From: Sinohyriopsis cumingii
Taxonomy: Eukaryota; Mollusca; Bivalvia; Unionida; Unionidae
Assembly: GCA_028554795.2 (NCBI GenBank)
Contig: CM068839.1
Location: 38,097,006-38,161,005 of the forward strand
Length of the DNA: 64,000 nucleotides
Reading direction: 5' to 3'
Of the stretch, positions 1-11,104 are shown in pieces. The notes below the pieces were generated by a model that was not told the DNA's origin, ran no database searches, and saw nothing but the letters and a program-made list of their open reading frames with translations. Every line of letters begins with the position of its first letter. The stretch's first letter is position 1. The position numbers were made by a program, and so were the translations under genes.

Positions 1-1090
1 CTTAAAGGGTCAATCGGGAGGTAATTTTACCGACTGAGTATACTAATAACTTAACTTTGGCGCTTTAAAACTATCCCCTAATTGGACTCCTGGTGGGCGG
101 GTGAACACGAGTGATGAATATACAACAAAAGCATAATAGAAGATCAAAACAAAATAACTGAAAAGAACCAAACTACTGTCAGGCTCGGACAAAACCATGT
201 GGCGTGGATTCATTTCCAATCATCATGGTCATTCGATCCAGAAATTCATCATGACCGCTTGGCATACTGTCTCCAATTATAGTCGAAAAGACAATACTTG
301 GTTTAGTCTGACCTCCAAAAAGCGTGAAAAAATTAAAACTGGCGAGCTTGACTGTGGAGTGTGAGCGAAGAGGAATAACGGATAGATCCAGAAAATTAAG
401 ATTTTCGTTGACATTCGAGTAACCTCTTTTGCTCATTCTTCACTGAATTCTTCCAAGGATGTGATTCGTTTTCGCGACTTTGCGGGAGTCATTGACACTG
501 AAATCATCAAAGGCATGAATAACCAAGGTGTCGCTGCTTTTCCTTGAAACCATATCAAACGTGGCGGAACTTTGCAGGACACAAACACCACCATACTTAC
601 CTTGAACACTCGAACACTATCTAGGGGAGTAAAAGTTGGACGTTTGCAGGTCAACGTTGAGGTATATATGCCAAATCCACTTCGTTGTTTAAAGTGTCTG
701 AAGTACGGTCACAATGAAGACAAATACTCCAAAATCTCCGTGTGTGGAAGATGCGGCGACTTTTTCCATCGGGAACCTGGGTGTGTAAAGCCACCCCACA
801 TTGTGTAAACTGCTGAAAAGATCACCATGACAAATATAAGGACTGCGAGACCTGGAAATTTAAAGCACACATCAAACATCTCATTTACAGAGGCAAGAAA
901 GATGGTAAAACCTAGAACCCCCATTCATAACCCAACCTTATCAACTATTGAAAAGAACAGCCCAAAGATAACAAATGATTCACACAGACCCAAACAAGTC
1001 TACCCAATGCAACAACACTTTCAAATATCCGACATTTCAAATCTAGGAAAAGCACGATCTCCACACAGACAGCATTCAATAATGGTATTT
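1..1090 (+). mobile_element. 5' part of an I/Nimb-like LINE (copy A), broken ORF1
   Basis: The first 38 bases match, on the opposite strand, the 5' leader of the LINE at 48665-54413 (positions about 53999-54035), with only a few differences. From about 195 the plus strand encodes the same ORF1 protein: CGVDSFP..MVIRS here against CGVESFP..MVIKS there, then EKTILGLV in both. From 572 to 808 another frame gives QDTNTTILTLN, YMPNPLRC and a zinc-knuckle region (CLKCLKYGH, then CGRCGDFFH). The frame change and in-frame stops show it is dead. ORF1 of this LINE class binds RNA. No endonuclease or reverse transcriptase follows, so the copy is either cut off near 1090 or too decayed to see. It continues beyond the left window edge. 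Confidence 0.82.
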
Positions 1091-2294
1091 TATCAACTCT
1101 GAGATAGGGGTCTACATAAGAGATTTTACTCTTTTTGAGATTTAAGGGCTATTGGTAACGCACAATTCAGTATAGATGGATGGGTGATGGTACTCGATGA
1201 AGAAATAGCTACAATTTATGGTACTAGTGATGTCTCGTTCGTTAAGTGTCCTGCGACATTTAGCAGCGAGCATGTTAAAGAATAACTTATAATGAAAAAG
1301 TTCTATACCTTTTTATTCACAAACATTGATGCAATGTGCAGCAACACTTTGTATGTAGTTAAAATGAAATACCATTGACCCGTATAAATACTCCAGTTAG
1401 TGGCAAGAAGAATTGGTTTCCGTATAAAACTTGGAGAAACTGTACCTGAGCTGTCCTTCTGCACATGCTGTTATGGTCTGTATTGGCCACGAGCAGCATT
1501 TTATGATGAAGACAATAACACAAGTATGTATTTTGGTAATAATAAAAATAACACAAGTTTTAGTCCCAAACGCTATGGTGATGACCAAATAAAAAGTCTG
1601 GAATATGTTCATATTCTCTGCTTGCATCTCTTTCTGTAAATGATGCACACTTTCTATCTACTCTAACACAATTGTTAATTCAGTTTCTATACTTTATTAA
1701 TTAATAAGTCTTGAGTTTAAATCTCTAACCACTTTCTTGGCATCCTAGTAATGAGTTCAAGGCAAACCGTACCAAATCTAACACATTGGTGTAATATTTC
1801 CCCTTTATGAAGACTACCAGTCACATTAAGTTGCCTCCTTGTTTCCTGGTTTCTTAAGCATTCCGTCTTTGCAAATGAATATACTGTGCAACGATAACAG
1901 CTAATTTACCCAGTGTTCAAGTGTCATACACAAAACAACATAAATATATAATTATCACAATTACAGAAAAATGTCACTAAATCATCACTAAAATGTATGT
2001 AACTAATTGTACAAATAAGAGAGTCAACTCATTCTCTGTAGGTGGTCTATTCGGCACACCGTAGTATCCAATGCAGAAAGCACATGGATATAAATATACA
2101 TACATGTTATAATCATCGTCATTAAGCATGTTGCGCTACGTTAAGTTTAACATTCACGATTTGTGACAATTGTAACATCCAACAGAATTGAACAATGTAC
2201 CTTTTTGTAAATTATTAAACTGCTGGTATATCTTACCTGATCAGTTGGTAACTTTGTTAAGATTTGTCGTTTTGTTGATTTGAGCTTTTTTGCA
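1091..2294. other. No recognised feature
   Basis: AT-rich DNA with short open frames only (for example 1400-1639, 79 codons, plus strand). None has a recognisable domain, a convincing start or splice-site support. Confidence 0.5.
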
Positions 2295-2305
2295 CAACAT
2301 CGGAA

Positions 2306-2609
2306 ACCGCTCAGGTGGCCTAGTGGTTAGAGCGTCCGCCTCTGATGCGGGAGGTCGCGGGTTCGAACCACGGCCGAGTCATATCAAAGACTTATAAAAA
2401 TGGTACTAACAGATGCCTCGCTAGACGCTCAGCATTAAGAGGATAGTGATGGGACTGGTGGGCCTGGTGTCATGATAAAGTGACTGGGTGGAACAGGATG
2501 CTACATATCTGCAGCATGATGCCCCAGTACTAGACATCACTATAAACTGCCACACTGCATACATTTTAGCTGTATAACAGAAACATTGTTAAAGCTACGT
2601 TAAAAATCC

Positions 2610-2645
<36 letters not shown>
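2306..2645 (+). mobile_element. tRNA-derived SINE, family 1, copy 1
   Basis: The head is tRNA-like: an A-box region (GGCCTAGTGGTTAGAGCG) and a B box (GGTTCGAAC) lie 30-40 bases apart. A non-tRNA body follows, including AGACTTATAAAAATGG, CTCAGCATTAAGAGG, GGGCCTGGTGTCA and ATGATGCCCCAGTACTAGACATC in order, then GTTAAAGCTACGTTAAAAATCC and a (AC)n tail at 2613-2644. The 11-bp direct repeat CAACATCGGAA flanks it at 2295-2305 and 2646-2656, which is the target-site duplication left by LINE-driven insertion. Copies of the same family lie at 38921-39236 (plus) and 37712-37991 (minus). SINEs of this build are transcribed by RNA polymerase III from the internal A and B boxes and borrow LINE enzymes. 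The head should not be scored as a working tRNA gene. Confidence 0.9.
2613..2644. repeat. (AC)n tail of the SINE
   Basis: An uninterrupted AC dinucleotide run of about 16 units forms the 3' end of the SINE. Confidence 0.95.
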
Positions 2646-2646
<1 letters not shown>

Positions 2647-2656
2647 AACATCGGAA

Positions 2657-3574
2657 GCGCATACCACAGTTATGCACGTGATATTACAGTCAGTCAAGGG
2701 AACGGGTTGACTAGAAGACCAATATGGCAGCTCTTATTACATGACATCGTGGTTGTTTGCCACGTGCGTTGCACACAAGGTGCAGTGTATCTGAAATATG
2801 TAACTTTGCATCTTGCTTAGTCTTACCGCAACAAGATGATTACAGTGCAGTGGCTCAATACCATCTCAACGCCGTGATCTATTGCGCGTAAAATATAATA
2901 TAAAACAAATTGTCCCCGAACATTTAAATGACAGTTTAATACGTTACTAGGTTATAACCTTTCACTTATTGCGTTATATAGTTAAATCGTTTTGGTTTGT
3001 GGTCTAAAGTTTAGTTGGTTCATTCGTAATAGTTGATAATTTATCTTGTGAAATACAGACCACCTCCGAAGACACATCAGTTATTGATGGGTCAATATGT
3101 TCAGAGTCTCCATGTATGAAATTTATCCGATGTGGCAAATCAGAATTCTGCCATTTCCGACACAACAGTTGCATGCTTAATACCGAGGACACAACAGACC
3201 TCGACGTGTATACACGACTTTTTTCTCCAGATTTATATATAAATATAGTCAAAGAACGAATTATTATATTTCATAATGTCACGGAATGGTGTAAATGTTG
3301 TTAATTAAATACATGTACTCGGGTTTCGTTTCTTTTTCTCTGTACAACGATACCCGAGGGTGATTATAATATGGTCTATGTATTTCGAAATCGTGAGTAC
3401 GATTCGTCCTGTGCCACACGTGCAAGGTGCCTTTGATAAAGAATAACGAAAATTCTAAAGGTATAAATACGTTACTACATGTAAAGGACCTTGACAATAC
3501 TAATGGTTTTGTCAGCAAGCGGCCTGCTTAAAGGATTCGCACAACTCCAGCTGTAGGGCTGAGTTTTTGATGGT
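2657..3574. other. No recognised feature
   Basis: Nothing with a known domain. A 62-codon plus-strand frame at 3116-3304 contains eight cysteines, but it has no splice or homology support. Confidence 0.45.
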
Positions 3575-3805
3575 AGGAATATCCGGGGTGTCCGGTGTTG
3601 TCAGAGGGTAGAAACGTCCGTGTGTCCGGAGCGTTTAAGGTGCCGGAGCGTCTAATGTCTAGCGTCCGGAATGTCAAGAGTGACTAAGGTGACCCAGCTG
3701 TAGAACCGTCAAAGGACCAGGGGGTCCGGAGGGTCTAATATTTCAAGTGTCCGGAGGGTCTAATATTTCAAGTGATCATAGTATTCCGAGGGTCCGGAGT
3801 CTATA
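3575..3805. repeat. Cluster of degenerate GTCCGG-type short repeats
   Basis: About ten occurrences of TCCGG, CCGGA or close variants lie within 230 bp, often as GTCCGGAGxGTCTAAT. Two adjacent 25-bp units at 3724-3748 and 3749-3773 are identical (GTCCGGAGGGTCTAATAT at their start). The stretch is more G-rich than its surroundings and contains no open reading frame of note. It looks like a decayed minisatellite. Confidence 0.75.
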
Positions 3806-4640
3806 TTGGTTGTGGAATTGATTCGGAGGAGCTGTGGAGCGGATATGGTGCACGGGTGACGGAGTGCATCTCCACACATGTATTTTTAGCTGTATGCTAA
3901 TTTTGGGTTAGTATGACCCAGTGTATTATTCAGGACTGGAAGGATAGATTGTATATCCGTTCTTGTTTAGTGACATAATTTCGCTACCTGAGCGAATACA
4001 TTTTTTACTATGTGTAAACGCTTACATTGTTTACTATTTGAGTGAACTATATTCATCTTTCCATTATTGAATCATTTGTGAAATCATTTATCCTGTGTTT
4101 TAGGGTTACTGACCTAAATTTATTTGTACATTTTTTTCATCTTTGAAACTGTGCGTTTTTTTTGTTAAATAGATCCAATATTTGGATTATAAATACGCAC
4201 ATATCTTCATCATCCACTACTCATATAAATCGCCACATTAAACCATATATCTGTGTCGTCAAAACGTGTTCTGTTGTTAATCCGAAGTATCCACCCGGTT
4301 ATCTTGTTACACATAATTTAAAAAAAAGAATTACTATTAGATTCTGTAAAAAAATCAATTTGTAAATTTCCAGAACAAAGAACAAAACAAAACAACCCCA
4401 ACCCCCCAAACAACAACAACAAACACCAGCATTTTTATACCTTGCACGTGACTATTTATAAAAGTTCGTATAAAATAGTTCTCCGTGCAGTTTATACAGA
4501 AATTAAGGTATCTCGTCCTGATCACAAGATTACGTTTAGTAGTGTCATAATAGGGCGTTTGGCTTTTTTGTGTGCTGATTATCGCCACATGCTTTATGCC
4601 CCATGATTGGGCAAGCAAGCTATACGCTATGTTTAACCCG
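3806..4640. other. No recognised feature
   Basis: AT-rich, with an A/C-rich patch at 4376-4432. The short frames here have no recognisable domain. Confidence 0.45.
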
Positions 4641-4647
4641 TGGATTA

Positions 4648-4872
4648 TTAATTTATAAATGTGAGGATTGTTTGTTCTTGACTTTTCATGACCGTAAATC
4701 CACCACGCGGCTCCTTATCTGTGCTCGGAGTTGTCGGTGATGTTCCATTTTCTGCCAGCATATCCTCGAATTCGTACGGGGAAATTATTTTATCCTCGAT
4801 AGCCATCTTTATACAGTTTACAAAATGTGTTGAGACTACTTTCTGCCGCTGCAAGCAGTTCTGAATAAACAA
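4648..4872 (-). CDS. Small uncharacterised frame in P1
   Basis: This 74-codon minus-strand frame has no recognised domain. It carries an acidic stretch (YEFEDMLAENG) followed by a Ser/Thr/Pro-rich segment. It lies at the left edge of P1, downstream of the other minus-strand genes, so it may be the last gene of the element or flanking DNA. No function is proposed. Confidence 0.3.
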   Translation of the reverse strand: MFIQNCLQRQKVVSTHFVNCIKMAIEDKIISPYEFEDMLAENGTSPTTPSTDKEPRGGFTVMKSQEQTILTFIN

Positions 4873-4905
4873 GTATTCGTGAATGTAACCGTAGCGAAAT
4901 TAATT

Positions 4906-5145
4906 ATCAAGCACCACCAGAGACACCGGTTACTATCAGTATAGCCCCGACAATAATTTCCATTGGTGTACATATGATGGTTGTCGTGGTTGCAACTTCA
5001 GTCACACCAAGACCAACATTTGTTGCTGCTGCAAGACCACAAAGAGCATATACAACCAAACACATGCGCTTGTATTTCACAATCGACGAGATTATGTTGG
5101 TGGCTTCATCTCACAGCTGTTTCACCGCTTCGGTTATTTTTTTAC
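4906..5145 (-). pseudogene. Membrane-segment protein of P1 (fossil)
   Basis: Read on the minus strand, this stretch encodes a hydrophilic lead (EATNIISSIVKYKR) followed by two apolar stretches (CLVVYALCGLAAATNVGLG and EIIVGAILIVTGVSGG). Polintons and adintoviruses commonly carry small proteins with such glycine-rich hydrophobic segments, thought to be minor virion or membrane-active proteins. The assignment rests on composition and position, not on a specific motif. Confidence 0.4.
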
Positions 5146-5274
5146 GTTGATAACATGGAGGTACACCATAGTTCTTCTATTAATAATACAATTACGCAGT
5201 TAGATTGCACTACTGTCAGAACCTGTCCGGACTCGTCACGTCCAGGCGCAATAAGCACACGCACTTCAAGCTAA

Positions 5275-5538
5275 TTACCCATTTTTAACTGGTATGACAG
5301 TCACATAATTATAGCAAAAATCTTGGGAAATACTTAAATTGCTCGTTCTTTTGGTCTGACACCTTTTTGATTTAAAAACACGCCGATTGACATGTTGTTT
5401 TACAGCAGCCTCAGCTACATCAATACAGTTTTTAATAAACGCAACCAACACGCCATAGTATCTGATTCCACCATTTTCAGTGATTTCTTTGCGACAGTGC
5501 CTTTCAACTTGACAATAATGTCTCGAAAATGTCATCAT
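5275..5538 (-). CDS. Uncharacterised 87-codon frame in P1
   Basis: A minus-strand frame rich in Cys, Lys and Arg (HYCQVERHCRKE near the start; RRVFKSKRCQTKR later). It sits between the protease-like and membrane-segment frames, in the same direction. I recognise no domain. It could be a small element protein or chance. Confidence 0.3.
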   Translation of the reverse strand: MMTFSRHYCQVERHCRKEITENGGIRYYGVLVAFIKNCIDVAEAAVKQHVNRRVFKSKRCQTKRTSNLSISQDFCYNYVTVIPVKNG

Positions 5539-5711
5539 CCGAGGTTTGCATTTTTACAGCTCGATCTTGAAAAATAACAAGCTCACCTGGGTCAACGTCA
5601 ACAACAAACAAGCTCGGCTTGAAAACTTAAACAAATCTGCTTAGATCGAAATCAGGACTGTGTTGTCTAGCTGAGTAATGTCCGTAAATGTTAATAGATA
5701 TTGATGTAATA

Positions 5712-6149
5712 TCACAGATACATCAATGTGAAATCAATAAGTGATTGCGGTATTCGTCTTCCCGCAAATGTATGCAACGCTTCAACAACAACATAATTAC
5801 ATATTGGTCCATTCAACCGTGTTTGTACTAATATAGTTGAATTAAACAGAGGTTGTCGTCTGCCTAGGGTGCAAGTGCCCTTCGTTAAATAATTGACAAC
5901 TTCAACTCCATACGAGTTAAAATAAAAACGATGCTGTGGTGTCACCACGTATGTGTCTCAATGAATGACAGATTCTGTTGTAAAATCAAGGTTGACAATA
6001 TCGGTCTCATGTGTGTGTTGCACCATCGATACAAACTCATTTGATACAAAGACACCAGGAAAATGCTTGACTGATTTTGCCATCGCGAGTAAATCAAGAT
6101 TGGTGTTCCAGGTAATCGAAGGCCACTTCCCGACGGTATTGGACAACAC
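5712..6149 (-). pseudogene. Adenain-like cysteine protease of P1 (fossil)
   Basis: Two adjacent minus-strand frames carry the signature order of Polinton maturation proteases. First comes FPGVFVSNEF with DIVNLD, resembling the F-x-GVF-x-x-(D/N)-E lead and IVNLD strand of the family. Then come YFNSYGVEVVNYL (normally YFDS(Y/F)G) and NGPICNYVVVEAL, which sits where the catalytic-cysteine segment falls. In intact relatives this enzyme trims capsid proteins inside new particles. Its place next to the minor-capsid-like frame is usual for the family. The copy is broken. Confidence 0.55.
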
Positions 6150-6196
6150 GTTCCTGATAATCGAAGGCCTTTTCCTGTTTTTTTATTATATATAAA

Positions 6197-6225
6197 TCAA
6201 CCACCCACAGCCTTTCTCAGCGCCA
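6197..6225. repeat. 29-bp exact repeat in P1, copy 1
   Basis: TCAACCACCCACAGCCTTTC followed by TCAGCGCCA. The identical 29 bases occur at 8053-8081 in the same orientation. Confidence 0.9.
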
Positions 6226-6561
6226 TTCCTGATGCAGTTCCAACAGCTTCTAACTCCGCAGTTTTTTCAACCGCTGGAGCCGTTGCTGCTAACAATACTG
6301 GAATCGCTGCAAGGATTTGAAATATTCTAGCCGTCTTTTGCATGTGTCACTTCTGAGTTGGATAACTTTAATGTCACCAAGGTGTTATTGTGTTTGACCG
6401 CATTGTGTTGAGCGATTTGTGCTTGAGTGAACCTTTCAGGAACATTTACAGTTATTTTGTTGAAGAAAGTTTTAGTGTGATCCCACAATGATTTTTAATT
6501 GCGTTTTTTATTTTTTCCAACTGATTTTCATTAAGGACGACCTTCACTTCATGATAAGACA
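6205..6561 (-). pseudogene. Minor-capsid-like Polinton protein of P1 (fossil)
   Basis: The minus strand opens at 6561 with MSYHEVKVVLNENQLEKI, followed by NAIKN and GITLKLS. This is the typical start of the small Polinton protein in which lines of the form L-x-x-x-Q-x-x-K-I and V-x-L-x-L-S alternate before a hydrophobic glycine/alanine-rich tail. The tail appears as FQILAAIPVLLAATAPAVEK. P3 carries a counterpart at 60640-61017. The protein is generally taken to be a minor virion component. It lies just upstream of the protease in the same direction. The copy is broken. Confidence 0.6.
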
Positions 6562-6660
6562 TTATTATTTAACAAAGTCACATTTTTATTTATGTATTTA
6601 AAAAGGTTATATGAATATTCCACATATTCGATAACCCTCTTGTGATCAGATCGAGCTACC

Positions 6661-7074
6661 CTATAGTCTTTCAGATAATATCACAGCATAACATGTGTAA
6701 TTATCACCAGCAGAAGCCACACGTGCATGAAAATACATATCAACAACGGATTGTCTGAACAACTCTGGGTGTTCCAATGAAAAGTAATAAATCGGGAACA
6801 ACGCACCTAAGTCTTGCTGTGAATTTTGTAAACCAGTCTCTATATTTTGATGCCGATTTATGTATGACCGCAAATTATATGTACTTGTAATATAAGGATT
6901 GGCTTCTGCATAATCAAGCCAAATTTCTTCAGAAGGTTCCTGATGACCCTTTAACCACAAAGCACCTTCAGTAATTCCTAAGGTGTGACATATCATTTTA
7001 CTATGCTCTTGACTATTATCTCGATTTACATTTAGAAATGCTACCAAAACATGTTTTGGTGCGGTTATGACCAT
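6661..7074 (-). pseudogene. Capsid-like protein, C-terminal part, of P1 (fossil)
   Basis: A 137-codon minus-strand frame ends with FPIYYFSLEHPELFRQSV, then VDMYFHARV and YTCYAVILSERL. This hydrophobic, beta-strand-rich ending is like that of double-jelly-roll major capsid proteins of Polintons and adintoviruses. P2 contains the counterpart SIYYFSLDHLDVVK at 34186-34227, so two separate elements conserve the segment. Placement between the ATPase and the minor-capsid-like gene also fits a major capsid gene. The family identity is inferred from pattern and context. The copy is broken. Confidence 0.5.
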
Positions 7075-7318
7075 GTAGGGTACTTATTTGCAAGTCAAAT
7101 TGTCTCTGCATACCTGTTGGTGGTTGTGCATCTGTGGAATGTGCGAGAAACGACTGCATAAACGATGACAAACGTTATTCTGTTATCAATGAAGGGATTA
7201 GCACAGGCATCCACGAAGTTAATGTTGACAACTCAACTTTACCATTAGCATCTCCTTTACGCCAACTTGCATCGTTGGAGTTGTTCTTGTGAAATATGGT
7301 GACTGTTTTTCCTCCAAA

Positions 7319-7750
7319 TTAACCTTGTGAACATCTCTGCAAAAACCAAATATGTGACTGATGGGAATCGCACACGCAAACCCCAAATAAAGCGGCAATA
7401 AGTTGTGATAGATGCTGTGCAAATCCAAGGTTGAAATATGGGCTGGTGTTAATAATTATATCGTTTACCGCTTCAGCGGCAGGGGCTGCTGCATGGTCAT
7501 TAGGTCGTCTAATTATATAAGGTTTATGATCCATATGATCAGTTGCATCTCTGACAAACATCATTCTTGGGTCAGTTGTTCTCGTGTGTTCATGGCTGTA
7601 TTTGGTGAGAACAAATCCTGTTGTGGCTACCTCTAAGCTGTTAAAAAATTTATTTGATATCCTTTCCATCGATGGAATAACGTGTATTGTTAAACACTTG
7701 GGAATTGGCACCGTAATTGGCATCAACAATCTGTACAAGTTTTCCCTCAA
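7319..7750 (-). pseudogene. Capsid-like protein, upstream part, of P1 (fossil)
   Basis: A minus-strand frame just upstream of the capsid C-terminal piece and in the same direction contains LEVATTGFVLTKYSHEH, DHKPYIIRRPNDHAAAPAAEA and YFNLGFAQ. No catalytic motif is visible. Position and polarity suggest the N-terminal or middle part of the same capsid-like gene, but it might be a separate protein. Confidence 0.35.
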
Positions 7751-8052
7751 TTTCCAAAAAGCCTCACATGAAGGAAAACCATAGACATGTCTTGCATTTT
7801 TAATTACATTTTTGATTGATTAAGTATCAAATTCATGATCAAATATACCTTTGAATTGAGCCATGGTGAAACTATGCATTATTAGTTTCTTCTAATACCT
7901 TTTTAGAAAGCTCCGCTTTCCGAATCCACTCCCATTGCTAGATATTCAATCACTGAATCTGACAGTCGTTGCTGATCGGCTTCAATAATAATTGTAACAA
8001 CCATAGACGGCATATTTTCTGTTGATGGCAGCGTAATCGCTTTCGATCGTGC

Positions 8053-8081
8053 TCAACCACCCACAGCCTTTCTCAGCGCCA
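8053..8081. repeat. 29-bp exact repeat in P1, copy 2
   Basis: Identical to 6197-6225. It overlaps the 3' end of the minus-strand frame at 8073-8354. Confidence 0.9.
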
Positions 8082-8354
8082 ATCGCGGTAGTCGATCTCA
8101 AAGTGACTGAGCCGCATGCGATCCCATTTTTCCATTCGATTCACAGCAACATTTTTTTTACTATCAACCACTCGCATTGATACTTGTTTAGCAATTGGTG
8201 CAGTGCGCAATGATACGGCTTTGAGCACGTTTGATGCATCTGTAAACAAGCCACAAACAATGTCATAGAGGCCATTTTCATAATATGTCGCATAAACCGG
8301 TTTTCTCGCGTTAACAACGCGCACGGGTTTCACACGTCCACTTACGACTGTCAT
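8073..8354 (-). CDS. Uncharacterised 93-codon frame in P1
   Basis: This basic protein frame starts MTVVSGRVKPVRVVNARK, continues with YATYYENGLYDIVCGLF and ends FEIDYRDWR. It has the same direction as the other structural genes of P1 and lies upstream of the capsid-like gene, where Polintons often carry a penton or other minor structural gene. No motif allows a firm call. Confidence 0.35.
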   Translation of the reverse strand: MTVVSGRVKPVRVVNARKPVYATYYENGLYDIVCGLFTDASNVLKAVSLRTAPIAKQVSMRVVDSKKNVAVNRMEKWDRMRLSHFEIDYRDWR

Positions 8355-9066
8355 TATTATATTTAAATGTCAGGTCGATCTTTAATGTACAGTTGTATCG
8401 TTAATGTTTCACCGCACAGATCAAGAACGTGCCCGTTTTGATCTACAAGTGTAAAACGAATATGTGTCAACTGATTATTTTGACATGGAAGATACACAGG
8501 TACCGCAGGCGTAATTGATATTAAATTACCTGCTTCCACAGTTGTTGAAAACCTAAACAGTATATGACCCTGGAAGGCTGTGCTTCCTGCACCTACGCCT
8601 GTTATTTCAGACTTGTTTTAACAACTACCACTGACAGTGTCAGTTTAAATTGATCTGGATCATCGAGGTAATCCTCACAATATCAGGCGCGATATGATAT
8701 GCAATCCCCTTAAAACCTGCACAAATTGTTCATTTTCGGAAATATCTTTGGGACAACCAAAAACTGTTCTCATTGACGAACGTACAATTTTAGCCAAATA
8801 TTGCGGAGATTCAATTGCAATAACGGGAATGAGTGTGGGCTCATGTTCAGAGTTCAGAGTCTTTACTAGTCAACACCGAAATATTTCGTTGGACCTCATC
8901 TTTGATAGAGGTAATATCTTTCGCACGTGTAGGAAGTTCTGCGATACCTCAAGATGATCCCCGTCCTTGTGATAACACAAATGTTTTGTTCGCGGGCAAA
9001 CCCCCAAATGGTTGTGATCGAATATTATGCCAACTGTAATAAACTCTCAGTGATACTAGTGCGATC

Positions 9067-9609
9067 TCAAGCGGTAACCTGTTTCAATGATAAGATTACA
9101 ATCATCGAGGTAACACTTTGGATTATATTTACAGCAACCTGTTGCATTGCAGCAGATATTTCGCGTAGCACACATATCGTCTCAATCACATCAGATCTCA
9201 TCATTGGTGTACGAACTGTGTTCGTCGTATACATCATTGATATCTTCAATATATTCATGCATCAGCGCGCGACATGTATTTCTGTCCACGATGACATTGG
9301 TGAGAAATCGTAGACAAATCGATTTAGCTTCATCAGTGATATCGGGTGCATTGTTGCACGTACGAGCTGATCCCACAAGTGTTTCCAATCGTTCAGCACG
9401 ATCGTTAGGATCACACAGTTCACCACGGCTTTCTCCTTATTGCTGGTACCTTTGCCGTATAATTTTTCTTTAGCTGCATATGGAAATTCAGTTGTGGGAA
9501 CAGGTGTGGATGGAGGTTTAGGTGCTGCACGTCGCCTTCGTTGTTGATTTAGTTCTTCAGTCGGTTTAGGTGCATAAGGTCTTTTTTCATCTGGTAGAAG
9601 ATTATTCAA
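9067..9609 (-). pseudogene. Uncharacterised P1 gene with Pro-rich start (fossil)
   Basis: Overlapping minus-strand frames contain a Pro/Arg-rich lead (RRRRAAPKPPSTPVPTTEFP), then a region predicted as helical (DITDEAKSICLRFLTNVIVD, MHEYIEDINDVYDEH). No domain is recognised. Its direction and position within P1 suggest an element gene. Confidence 0.3.
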
Positions 9610-11100
9610 ATGGAGTCGGTATATATCTTGGTGGTGGTTGTTGGTTCTTATAATAACGTTGTCGTTCTCGATCAGCTTCCTGTTATGGTAGATCGTAATG
9701 AAAATATACTTTTGTTTGGGCTGGTGTTTTAGTTAGACCGTTTCCTTTTTTGGCTGTTCTTTGGGTTTAGCTGGCGTGGGTGCTGCATGTAGTTTTGGTT
9801 TGTCCTGGTGCCACCTTGTTATTTGTTCACTTATCCTTGTTCTATGTTCTTCCTTTGTGCAGAATTCGGATCTATAATATTGTGCTATCGACTTTCTTAC
9901 TTATTTTTCTTTTCACGTTTTCGTAGGTGGTACACTTTTTTACTTGATGTATGTTTCTGTTGTTCCTGATATTCACGGTCATTTACGTGTATACGTTACA
10001 GATCTTCCTCTGAAGCATATTCAAGGTCTGGGTCGAGGTCTCTAGGAAAGTGTTATAGTTGTAATTGCACCACTGGTTTTGTTATATACCTTTCCATGAA
10101 TTCTACCCGTTAACTTTTCACATTTCTCAGTGCCTCCGCTAATAAATGCATTAAGCGTTTATGATCACCGGTAGCTTGTTTCTTTTAACTAAACTCCCTG
10201 AATACCATTTTAGGCCATTTCTTATCCATGTGTATATCATGTGTCTTTGATGGTATTTTTACTCTTTACTATTTCCAGTTGGAAGGTCTGTTAAGAGCAA
10301 CGAATACAGGATTTGCAAAGATTATCTGGCAAGCTCATTTATTAAAGTATTGAGGTTGTGTTTGCAATTTCAACTTGTATACGGGTGGCACGTGCAGTAT
10401 CCTTTTAATTATCTTTCTAACGTCTTCGTCAAGTACACCGGGGCCTTTTGCAAGTCCAATTTTATCAAAGTCTTTTTTGACTTCCTCAATCGCCTTTGGT
10501 AACTATCCAATAATCTTTACAGTTTCTTGTGTTGCTTTTTTGATATCCTTGGTACACTGAGCTATCTCAGGAACTGGATCCGGATCTTCTTCTGTTCCCG
10601 TTACCTCTGCCATGGTCGCTCTTGTTGCCCTGTTAATATCATAGCACATTCAGCAATATCCTTTGTGGGTTTAATTAGCGCAGCAAATGTTGTTCAAAGC
10701 GCGCTGTAAGGTCTACTCGTGCAGTTTGTGGGGACGGTAACATATCTTTGACTTTTTTCTGCCTTCCATAACATTTTCAATCAATTCCCGGTGTTCATTA
10801 GTGGTTTTACGGCATCGCTTCCGATACTCTTCTATGATATCAATGGCAGACCTGTTATATGATTGTTATGATTGTTAAATTGTCGTTTTCAGACCCGCAG
10901 GATAATTACCCGTGTTGGAACTAGAAGTGCAAGTCAAATCAATGGTGAAAAAACTATACAGGTCCTTTGTGCGTCGGTCTGCACATAGATGTCTCAAAAT
11001 TCATACCACGTGTGGTCGGCGGCACACCAAGTCCAATGCACGTCAATGCTATGAAATATCTTTAACATGTTACATTTGTCACGGATTACTTTAGGTACAT
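9610..11100. other. P1 interior without a recognised gene
   Basis: Only short plus- and minus-strand frames, none with a recognisable domain. By position this should hold element genes between the packaging ATPase and the structural block, now too decayed to identify. Confidence 0.4.
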
Positions 11101-11104
11101 GTGC

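Noticed and set aside
1400-1639. 79-codon plus-strand frame with several Cys
   Set aside because: Did not fit ShK, TSP1 or LU spacing, and no splice sites matched the phase of the known exons.
2307-2380. tRNA gene-like sequence with A and B boxes
   Set aside because: It is the head of a SINE: a shared body and AC tail follow, with target duplications, and two further copies exist. The same holds for 38921-38994.
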